Shown: positions 54,806 through 64,000 of the stretch, piece by piece
How the letters are laid out: each line of letters starts with the position of its first letter
Numbering within the stretch: position 1 is the stretch's first letter
NCBI GenBank assembly: GCA_030280995.1
Contig: JASXTE010000010.1
Coordinates: 26,351,823 to 26,415,822 of the forward strand
Direction of reading: 5' to 3'
Length of the DNA stretch: 64,000 nucleotides
Origin: Hemileia vastatrix
Taxonomy: Eukaryota > Basidiomycota > Pucciniomycetes > Pucciniales > Zaghouaniaceae
Notes under the pieces: model-generated
What the model saw: the letters and a program-made list of their open reading frames with translations, nothing else
Databases searched by the model: none
Told to the model about the DNA's origin: nothing
Made by a program: the position numbers and the translations under genes

Positions 54806-57800
54806 TTGTATTTATCTTCAGTAGAAAATGCTGAGATAATTAAAGATATTACTAACAATCCTATAGCCATATCCCCTCTGAAGGCACCTGTTATCATAAA
54901 TAGTAAAAATGTTGATGTAGTTCTTGATTCTGGTGCTGGAGGAAGTGTCGTGTCTGAAAAAGTATTAGCTTCAGTGGATAAGGAATATTTGAGTAAATTA
55001 TTACCTATAACTTCTGAAAAATGGAGAGGGTATGGTTCTACCTTAATTCCCATTGGAAAATACAAAACCTCTGTATTCTTCAAATATAATGGTGGATTTT
55101 CAGAGCTATTTGTGAGTTTGTTGTCATGAAAAATGATAATTCGGGCAATTGGTTTACTATGGGTAATAATATTTTGACCATGTTTGGTGTAAAATTGGAC
55201 CTAGAAAATAATTTCTTCACCTTGAGATTGAATGGCAAAATAAAATTCAAAATTTCCTCCCCTAGAAAACCTTCTGGGCATTGGTTAAAGTCTTGTAACT
55301 CACTGATCCAGTGTAAAGGCAGACCAACAATTGAAATGGATGATTTATTAAATGAAATAAATACTGCTTCTTTTGGTGATCATTTAACTAGTGAAGAAAA
55401 TGATTCTATTATTGCCTCAATTACTTCTTTCCCTATGGCTTTTTCTCATGGTTCTCATGTCTCGGAAAGTGTTCAGGAAGAAATGAAAAATACCTTATCC
55501 TGTAACTTGAATGATATTCCTCCTAGTCTTAGGAAAAAACCATATCCTGCTTCTCCAACAAAAAGAAAGGATATTGAAGATAATATTACCACATTATTAA
55601 AAATGAACATCATTGAGAAAGTGGATGTCACCCCCCAATATTGTGTCATCTCCCCAGTCTTGATTTCTTATGAAAAAGATAAACCTAGATTATGTGGAGA
55701 TTACAGGGCATTAAACACTTATACTGTTGATTATATTTATCCTTTACCCAGAATTAATTCAATTCATGCTACCTTTTAAGGTGCAAAATTTATTAGTTGT
55801 CTGGATGGTAACAAAGGGTATCATCAAGTTCCAGTTGAGAAAAATTCTCACAATTTTTTGCTTATTGCTACTCATATGGGAATATATAATTATTTTAGAA
55901 TGCCGTTTGGCCCCAAAAATTCCCCTTCACTTTTCCAAAAAGTCATGGATAACACTTTCCATCAGTAAATCATTGAAGGATGGCTCATGGTGTATATTGA
56001 TGATATCATATATTTTTCTAAAACTTTTGATGAACATATGGTTCACTTGAATAGAGTTTTTCAAAAAATGGATGAAATCAATATGACCTTGTCCTTGAAA
56101 AAGTGTAAATTTGGTTTCCAATCTTTGAAAGTCCTTGGCCATGTTGTGTCAGGCCTACAAATTTGTGTAGACCAAAACAAAGTTGCTGCAATTCAAAATG
56201 TGAAAGCACCAACTTCTGTAAGAGAAATCCAAAGTTTTTTGGGTATGTGTGGCTATTACAGGCAATATATTAAAAATTATCAGGTCATAGCCTTACCTCT
56301 TACCAAACTCACTAGGAAAGATGTTGCATTCATCTGGAATAGTGACTGTCAAAAAGCTTTTGATATTTTAAAAAGTTGCTTAATGACAGCCCCTATCTTA
56401 GCTCTTCCAGACTTTAACAAACCATTTGTCCTGTATACAGATGCTAGTTTTGTTGGTCTGGGTGCTGCCCTACACCAGAAACAAATTATTAATGATAAAT
56501 CCTCAGAAGTTGTAATTTGTTATATTTCAAGAACCTTGAGAAATAGTGAATTGAAATATGGTGCCACTCAATTAGAGTGCTTAGAAGTTGTTTGGGCTCT
56601 TGAGAAACTTCATTACTATCTAGATGACCAAAAGTTTCAATTGGTAACTGACTGTAGTGCTGTAAAGTCCCTCTTAAACCTGAAAACACCTAATTGACAT
56701 ATGTTCAGGTGGCAACTTGCTGTTCAAGAGTACAGAGGATGGATGACAATTATCCATAGGGCTGGAAATGTTCACTCCAATGTTGAAATGTTGTCCAGAC
56801 TGCCTCTGCCAAATAATGACTCCAATCCTGCTTATGTACCTGAAGATGATACTGTTCATATCCATGGTATATTTATAGTTGATATGGAAGAAGAGTTATT
56901 ACAATTAATACTGGATTCATATGATAAGGATTCTGAATTAAATAAATTAGTTACTATCTTAAATGATCCTAAGAATGCTTCAATTTAAGCATTGATTAAA
57001 ACTCTCCCTGCAAAATATCAAAGTGCTTTGATGAAAGGAAAGTTTTCTATTGAAGATGGTTATATTTATTATAGAAGAAAGCTTACTAATGTAATTGTAA
57101 TTCCCCCTTCTATGAAAAAAACTATCCTCAAACTTTGTCATGATGACATATTAGCTGGTCATTTTGATCTAGAAAAAACATTGATTAGAATCAAAAACAC
57201 TGCTTGGTGGGCTAATATGTCTGAAGATACAAAATTATATGTTGAATCCTGTGATTCCTTCCAGAAATCTAAAAGGTTTACAGGTAAGAGAGCAGGTTTA
57301 CTACAACATATTAAAGCACCTAATGCTCCTTGGCAAATTATTAACATGGATTTTGTCACTGGTCTTCCTGTAGCAGGAAAAGACAGTTATAACTCTTGCT
57401 GGGTAATAATAGATATATTCACAAAAATGTGCAAATTTATTCCTACCCACAAAGATGCCTCCACAAAAGAATTAGCTTTCTTATGGTGGTCTTACATGTT
57501 TAATATTATTCTATTCCCAAAAGCCATTATCTCTGATAGAGATCCAAAATTTACTTCTGAGTTTTGGACCTCTTTAATGGATATTTGTGGCTGTGAGTTA
57601 AAGTTATCTAAAGCTCATCATCCTCAGAGGGATGGTCTAGCTGAAAGAATGATTCAAACTCTGGAAGATATGATTAGAAGGTATTGTGCCTTTGGTTTAG
57701 AATATAAAGACAATGACAGATTTACTCATGACTGGGTCACTCTATTGCCTGGTCTTGAATTGGCATATAATAGCACTGTTCATTCTGTCACTGAGAAGAA

Positions 57801-58433
57801 GCCTTTTGAGCTTTGGTTAGGTTATGTCTCAAATACTCCTGCTCATATTCTCAATAGTAAATTACCTAAGTTGGAACTACATCCTGGTGTAAAATCCTTT
57901 ATGCAAATGCAACAGCTATGCAGAAAACATGCTCAAAGCTGTATTAATAAAGCATTTGAATATGAAAAGAAAAGATGGGATAAATCCCATAAGGAATACA
58001 CATTTAAAAAGGGTGATGAAGTGTTTATATCTACTGTCCATTTAAATTTACAAGGTAACAACAAATTAAAAGATCCTTTTGTAGGACCATTTGTTGTTAA
58101 AGAATGGTTGGTGATAATGCAGTAGAAGTTGTATTGTATTCTCCATATGATAGAAAACATCCTGTTTTTCCCATTTCTTTGCTTAAATCCTATACTTCCA
58201 ACAGTGACTTATTTCCCAAAAGAAAGGGAAGACCTAAGAAAAACCCTCAGGAAGTCACAGAAACTGCAGAAATTGATAAAATTCTCAATGATAGAGTTAT
58301 CACCTCTGAAAGAGGTACTGAATATTTATTGAGATATAAGAACAAGTCATCTGAACATGATTCATGGATACCTGGTAAATAAATTTTAGATCTCTCTGCT
58401 CTGTTAAAAAAGTATAAAAAGAAAAAATCTTAG
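54806..58433 (+). pseudogene. pol: D pol: protease to chromodomain, broken
   Basis: Protease LDSGAGGSVVS near 54924. One-base frameshift near 55080. RT: DYRALNTYT, stop TAA near 55777, stop near 55966, catalytic YIDDI near 55995. RNase H: YTDASFVG, TQLECL, VTDCSAVK. TGA at 56695-56697 before HMFRWQ, the same position as in B. Integrase: CHDDILAGH and CDSFQ (second Cys of the pair is Phe), DFVTGLP, SDRDPKFTS, RDGLAERM. Stop near 56986 and frameshift near 58100. Chromodomain-like C-terminus IDKILND to YLLRYKNKSSEHDSW, then a stop 16 codons early compared with B. Confidence 0.85.
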
Positions 58434-58455
58434 CATTTTTTTTATTGTTTTTTTA

Positions 58456-58466
58456 GAGTGAGGGAG
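58456..58466 (+). other. D polypurine tract
   Basis: AGAGTGAGGGAG immediately before TGTCAG; B has GGGTGAGGGAG at the same place. Confidence 0.75.
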
Positions 58467-59668
58467 TGTCAGCCAGGCTATCTCAGGATTCCAGTAATTT
58501 ATACAATAAATTACTGTAATCATATAGAGGAATAACTTTATGTAATTACAAAAAATTATTTAAATAAAATTATAAATATTTTATAAATAAAAAAAATATT
58601 TATTATACTTAATTTTATTATTAAATAAATTGTATTACATAAACAAATATAATATTCTATAATATAATGGTGTAATTTGTATGTATAAATAAATTATTTA
58701 AAATTATATTATAAGTGTAAATTTAACTTACACTTTAATACCATTTTAATAATAACTTTTATATTAACTAAGTACAACTCATCATATAATAATATCCATA
58801 TATAATTGGCGCTTCCTTGACCCTAAATTGTATCACTAAAATTACTAATTTAATTAAAAATTCTTATTTAATATGATTAGATTTAATTTCTCATGTTAAA
58901 TAAGTTCTTTATTAAATAAATTAATTGTTTCAATTAATTTAATCATTAATTTACTTGAAATAGTTAGAATAATTAAATTACCTTTATTTATACTGAATGA
59001 AGATTATTTAAAACCGTAAAAATAATTCCTTTTATTTTAATTATACTTTTTTAATTATTTTTATTCCCTCTTTAGAATTGTTTCTCATAATTCTTGTATT
59101 CCATGTTCACGTAGTTATTTTCTATATTAGTTTTATTATTTTTTAGAATTTCTGATGGGAAAAGGTACTTGTTTAATCACAGGTTTATTTTTTATTGTTT
59201 TTAATTAATTTCTTTTAATTATTTCTTTCACTTTACCTTTTTGTAAATTACATTTAGAACTCTCTAGAAGGTCTTTCTTGCCTATATAATGGCTTTAGAA
59301 ACCTTTCTGGTAGATCACTTACTATACACTCACTTAACATATTTAAAATATATCTCTTTTATTTATTATTTTTATTAGTTCAAAATATCTAATTTAAATA
59401 TTACATAAATAACTATAGGTTGCTTTAAGATTTATAATACTATCATTGAACTGTTGCACATTGAACAATACTATCAATTATAATATTTTACAATTTAAAT
59501 AAATTCTTACAATTTTGTCAATTCTCAAAAAAAAGTCTTGTCGTCTTATTTTCCTAAACTACAAATATTTTATTTTAATTACACATAAGTATACTATATT
59601 ATAGTTTCCCTTTCCTCCTATCCATTTTCCCTCTTCTTTCCTTCATTCTTCTAGACATCCAGCGGATA
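58467..59668 (+). repeat. D 3' LTR (1,202 bp)
   Basis: TGTCAGCCAGGC...CATCCAGCGGATA, same length as the 5' LTR with scattered substitutions. Confidence 0.9.
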
Positions 59669-59820
59669 ACCACAGTCTTCCTCTACTTGAAACTGTCCCC
59701 AGGCACTCTAAAACCAGGTGCATATCTCACACTTCTTCTCATTCCTTCATATTCTCTTAATCTAGTTCCTCTCATACTATTTTCTTTTATCTTCCCCCAT
59801 ATTCTTATCCTCTTAATCAT

Positions 59821-60160
59821 GAACACCAAAAATGATATTTTCAATTCCATCTTCCAGTTTTTCAACACTCAAAAATCTATTGTCGCTACTTCCCCTGCCA
59901 TCAAAACTATTCTCACTGTATCCAAGTGTTGTCAGTGCTTTATGGAAAATGGCATTACCCCATGTCATTTTTCAAATGCTTGCTGTGGTAATTTTTTATT
60001 TACTGAAATTTTCTCCTATTTTTTTATTTCTTCTTAATGATTTAACACTAATTCCTTTTCTTCCATTTGTCATGTGATTATTGCAAATCTCACAAAAAGA
60101 AATGTAGCCATAACGGTCCGCCTTCCATTGCTAGAAACTTTTTCAACCCTAACTCTTTGA
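59821..60160 (+). pseudogene. F gene, 5' part: cysteine-cluster protein
   Basis: ATG at 59821 (MNTKNDIFNS). KCCQCFMENGITPC is followed about 130 bp later by SCDYCKSHKKKC: a C-x2-C ... C-x2-C-x6-C arrangement like antisense genes 1 and 2. The two parts are in different frames; GT follows ACC but no AG lies between, so splicing is uncertain. Cut by the A LTR at 60164. Here the gene runs on the same strand as that LTR, unlike in A1. Confidence 0.5.
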
Positions 60161-60163
60161 GGT

Positions 60164-61162
60164 TGTGGTCTTCCAAAATTTGCAGGGGCCTTTGTTTTGT
60201 TATTTGGTACTGTTTGTAGATGTCTTAAATGACATTATTTTAAAAAATATGGGGTGAATATTTGAGCTATGGGTATGTGGCTATTACCATTGGATAGCCC
60301 TGGTTTTTCTTTATAATTCATGTCCTTTTGACATTTCTCATATTCTAAGCTTAAAGGGGTCTTTTTCTCATTTTTCATTTCTAAAAGATAGCTTTTTAAT
60401 TTTTTTTGGTGTTTTTTGGGCTAAAAATAATTCTTATGGTTAAATTTTTTCTACTATTGGATAGACCTAATTTGGCTCTATATTTCATGTCACAATGTTG
60501 TTATTGCTTAATTTTGTGTTTTAAAGGTTTTAGTAGTTGTAGTGGATTTTTTTAAGGTAAATGGGGGGTTTTGTCTCAGAAGCAGGCACCCGCATATGCA
60601 ATTGGAAGGTGGGGGAAGCGCTTGGGAATGGTTTTTATGCATTTAGAGGTGGAATCAGGTAAGTTTGTCTGGGAGCTGTATGTACATATTGAATAGGATA
60701 GTTTGGGGCAACTCTAATCTAGATACAACCATCTGGTAATTAGATCACTGTTTCTCACTCAGTTTTCAATTTTTTTGGCCACAATTGGATGTGTTTGTTT
60801 CATGGTTAGTTCTTCATTTAACTAAAATTTGGAAACTGGTTTCTTTGGTGTATCTTTGCAGCCTGCATCAAGTATTATTGCTGTTTTCTGTGCAACAAGT
60901 GCACTTTGTCTCTGGTTTCTGGTGTGGATTTTCTCTAAATTTCAGGTTTTGGTGCTTGGTTTGTAGTGGTATTTTATTGGCTACTGACTTGGCTTGTCAA
61001 GAAGTCAAGAAGCTGTTTGGAAGGTGTATTGTAACTTTCTTCAAATTTCTGTAGCAAATTAATATCATCTGGTATTTCTCAAAGGGTCAGGGTATTTCCT
61101 CTCTGTTTTTTCTCCAACTCCCTTGGTCAGGGCCTATAGCTAGTACTATAGGATTGTCTACA
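60164..61162 (+). repeat. A-family LTR, apparently solo (999 bp)
   Basis: TGTGGTCTTCC...GGATTGTCTACA. Flanks GAGGT and AAATC do not match, so either the duplication has decayed or the flanks come from different insertions. Confidence 0.8.
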
Positions 61163-61786
61163 AAATCAAATCTAATGAGTCATCTGGTGATAAAGATACC
61201 TGCTCCAAAGAGAGCAAAGAAAACCCATCGCTTTCCATTTCTGGGCACTTCTCCTTATACAACTCATCACTCAACCTTTTCTGAATAGTCTATTTATTTA
61301 GTAAGTCATTCCCTTTATTACTTTTGTTAATTTTTTTTTGCTAAAACATTTCTTTCTCCTTTTCTTAGGATGCCCCTAATACTCCTTACATTTTTACACC
61401 TTTAAGTCCCCACTTCAAATTCATCATCATGGGTCTAGGAGAAGATCCATTTTAAGCTGTATCTCCCAGTGCTGCCTTCTCTCCTACTTTTAAAAACTAA
61501 TTTGCATGGCCTAAACACAAAGACACCCCTCCATCTGAAACTCTGATCAATTGGGTCAACTCTCCCCCTACTTTATTAGATATCTTTGAAGAAGAAGCTC
61601 CAGGCATCTATCTCCCGTGAACTCAAGATTGGCAAGTCCTAAATCAAGTTGTTGCCACTACCAGTTACCTGACAATTAACGGCATTAATACTGCATTCAA
61701 TGCAGTATTTTCCTATCTTTATAACACTCCTGCCCTTGATGAACAGGAAATAAAAAATTGTGTGGCATTGGTCAGAACCATACATT
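61163..61786 (+). pseudogene. F gene, 3' part
   Basis: Open segments with stops: APKRAKKTHRFPF, an intron-like GTAAGTC...TCTTAG near 61300-61369, Ser/Pro-rich sequence (PYIFTPLSPHFK), LINWVNSPPTLLDIFEEE, and a C-terminal part TQDWQVLNQVVATTSYL to CVALVRTIH ending near 61786. Layout resembles antisense gene 2 (cluster, low-complexity, helical C-terminus) but sequence similarity is not evident. Confidence 0.4.
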
Positions 61787-62362
61787 AAACCTAAAACAAT
61801 ATACAAAATGATTGGGAGTACACCTTCCTCAATAGGCGCTAAAATAAATCCATCCTTTCACTTATTTTCTGCCATAATGCTAACCTATTCTTCCACTTTC
61901 TTTCTTCTTAAGGTTTCTTTCTTTTTTTATTTATTCTTATTTTTATCATGTTGAAAAATTATCCTGTAAATAGCTTATTAACTTTTTATTTATAAAACAA
62001 CCTCTCCAAAAAAATTTAAAAAAAATAAAATGGTGTTTCCAACATTGCCTTTCTATTTTCTTTGTGAGAGTAAGATGAAATTTAACAGTTCCTTGAGGAA
62101 TTTTAAACTTTTATTTTTCAATTCCTCCTACAACCCCATGTTGAATTCACCTGAAGTAATCCTGAGACAATAATTAAAAAATATTCTCTTAATTTGTTAG
62201 AACCTTATCTTCTTCATACATCATATTCTTGAAGTAAGTTTAGATAATCCCAAGACCTGCTCTCCTTTGCACTAAACTTCTTTTCCATTTAACTTTAATA
62301 AACTTTATTTTTCTCCTCATTAGCATCCCCCACTTGGATACTATTCAGTGCTCATCCCTCCT
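61787..62362. other. AT-rich stretch, nothing recognised
   Basis: No gene or repeat family identified. Ends where B leader sequence (AAGGGTTTTTTTCTG) begins. Confidence 0.45.
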
Positions 62363-63590
62363 TCAAGGGTTTTTTTCTGAAATCAATGAGTTATGATGAC
62401 CCACTAATGTGCTTCAGACCCAAATATTTGGTTTATATGAGCTATACTAGAGTAAAAATCATGTCCTAAGGCTTATACTAAATAATAAGTAATAATTTAG
62501 GAACAACCCCCAATTGTCAGTTTATGCTAGTACTTAAGTATGATTTAATAGTAAATATTAATGGTCCTACTACTTATTTATAAATTATTTAAGGATTAAA
62601 CCTCAGGGGAAACCTAATAAAATAGTTATGCTCAATATTAACTCACAATATTTGGATTGGTGCAGACTAGTGGTGGAAAATAGACTAATAAAATATAGTT
62701 ATAGCTAATATAAAGATAATATCAATTTTTAAATGCTTTAAAATATATTTGTATATAATAATAATTGTTTTATAATGTTTATTTGAGTTTTACTAAGTAA
62801 GTGATGTCCAATAACCCATCAAATTGTCCCTTACTTATGCCAAAATCCACTGGAGTGCACAGACCTTCAATCCAGATGATGTCACTGCTATGCCCAGCAA
62901 TTACAGCATGGTGAGAGCTCATCACCTCCCCATGGTGTCCAATTCAAGAAGCTTCAACACCCAGACCTCCAGTAAGGACCCTCTATCACAATTAATGATA
63001 TCATACATCCATATCACAAATAGGGAAAAAAGATAAAAGCTGATACCATAAAGAAACAGGTAAAATAACTCATCCAAAAAGTATAAAATGAAACCCAAAG
63101 CATATAAATGAACCAAATCAACTTTACAAGCCTCCAATAACATCTTCAAGCATCCATATTTACCCAGTAATCATATACCAACCCATAAATTCATGAAAAC
63201 CCATCAAAGTTAGCAGATTTAGTTGTTCAAACTGGATATATGCACCTGAAAAAATGTATATGCTTGTGTAGGTGTGGTGGGTCCATTAAATATGTCCATA
63301 TGACCTAAAAAAAGCAGAAAAATAAAGCTTATAGGCTATTGAGAGGTTTAAAACCGCTTATAGATCTATATATACATAATATAACTACATATTTCACTGG
63401 ATATAAGGTTTATGCATACATATAAGCTTATGTATGTCTATAATTACCTAATATCACTTAAGATAAGTATATTATGACTCCTTTAGCACCTTAATAGGTA
63501 TTACGGGGCTATGGATAAGCTATTTAAACTTGTTTAAGTCATTTAATAGTGTAATAAATATATATATATAAGCATAATAACCATATATAT
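62363..63590 (-). repeat. B-family fragment: leader end plus truncated LTR
   Basis: 62363-62514 matches the B leader next to its 5' LTR; 62515 begins TGTCAGTTTATGC. The LTR stops near 63590, about 100 bp short of its normal end. Confidence 0.75.
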
Positions 63591-64000
63591 TGTTATGGTG
63601 TTACCATACTATGTACTTAGCTAGTCTCTCATCAGTATATAGTGTAGCCTCCAAGTACATTGAAAACCTTTCCCTGGTTCTGGAAGGCATCATTCTCTAA
63701 AGGTTATGGGCCGTCTTGCTCATGGAGAACCCTTTGTAGAACACTGTTCATTGCAACAATACTGCAATTTCCCTCCTCCTCATGGTGTATTGGTGTCATA
63801 TTCTCAATTCTACTCTCAAAACAGTGTATGGGTGCTGTTCTTTCCTCAGCCAAAAAAATAGCATTTTCCTCTCTAAATTTGGTGTATGGGCGCCATCTTA
63901 TCATCCTGCCTAACAAAGGCATCCGCTCCGCTATGGTGTATGAGGCATCATCCCTCATTGTGATTTGCGACAATAAAAGCAAAACTTTTTGCCACAAACT
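63591..64000. other. Unassigned block with a recurring GGTGTATGGG motif
   Basis: Less AT-rich than its neighbours. GGTGTATTGGTGTCAT, AGTGTATGGGTGCTGT, GGTGTATGGGCGCCAT and GGTGTATGAGGCATCAT start at 63784, 63822, 63881 and 63935. A 97-codon open frame on the minus strand (63704-63997) covers them, but I see no family signature and do not call it a gene. Confidence 0.4.

Larger units (their letters stand above)
50431..59668 (+). mobile_element. D: complete Ty3/Gypsy chromovirus-type retrotransposon
   Basis: 9,238 bp. Both LTRs are 1,202 bp. ACCAC flanks both sides (50426-50430 and 59669-59673). Order gag, protease, RT, RNase H, integrase, chromodomain. Protein sequences are clearly related to B. 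Coding frames contain many stops and at least two frameshifts. Confidence 0.92.

Noticed and set aside
60164..61162. 5' LTR of a full A element
   Set aside because: No primer site or gag follows at 61163; F gene sequence continues instead.

Overview
The window is a nest of LTR retrotransposons with no recognisable host gene. A fungus, probably a basidiomycete, is the best guess. The reasons are short introns (48-71 nt) with GTAAGT-type donors and CTGAT-like branch sites, cysteine clusters of the fungal Zn2Cys6 spacing, and two Ty3/Gypsy-type lineages. I cannot name the species. There is no rRNA, CRISPR array or convincing tRNA gene.

Families. A: very large Ty3/Gypsy-type elements (about 13 kb) with LTRs of about 1-1.1 kb, a tRNA-Lys(CUU)-type primer site, gag-pro, pol with a FIDD reverse transcriptase, and about 4 kb of extra 3' sequence. 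That extra part carries two spliced genes on the ANTISENSE strand and many repeated, foldable RNA/DNA motifs. A2 is a relative of A known here only from gag-pro and a 1,445-bp LTR. B and D are AT-rich, chromodomain-bearing Ty3/Gypsy elements with LTRs of about 1.2 kb. C (1.5 kb) and E (0.7 kb) are seen only as LTRs. F is a broken sense-strand gene with a cysteine cluster.

Layout. 1-170: edge of a D-like LTR inside the 5' LTR of A1. 171-12728: A1 (+). 12729-17010: A2 (-), the target of A1. 17011-20180: 5' end of a B element (-), the target of A2, with a C solo LTR at 17468-18968. 20181-20683: piece of an A antisense gene. 20684-43085: A-type material (-) from 3' LTR to 5' LTR, split by a complete B element (25315-34120, target duplication CCTAA), a C LTR fragment (34741-35131) and an E solo LTR (38742-39466). 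43086-43148: E fragment. 43149-49585: 3' half of A4 (+), with a B solo LTR (45249-46425, target duplication AAAAT). 49586-50430 and 59669-62362: F sequence, split by the complete D element (50431-59668, duplication ACCAC) and an A-type LTR (60164-61162). 62363-63590: B fragment. 63591-64000: unassigned.

How it may work. In family A, gag-pro ends one codon after a canonical -1 slippery heptamer (U UUU UUA) and pol lies in the -1 frame; three copies keep this. Downstream of pol there are a long hairpin (GATCACTGG/CCAGTGATC), a 10-bp-stem hairpin (GGGGTAACTG/CAGTTACCCC), a tandem pair of roughly 70-nt three-helix modules, and many copies of a small hairpin (4-bp stem, 6-nt loop, tail TAAACTG). 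Several stems show compensatory changes. Antisense gene 1 and antisense gene 2 each encode a Zn2Cys6-like cluster, and the hairpin array lies between them, upstream of gene 2. This combination is the most novel content of the window.

Almost every copy is damaged by stops or frameshifts. The window is best read as a record of nested insertions plus one element family with an unusual regulatory and accessory region. All comparisons were made by eye.
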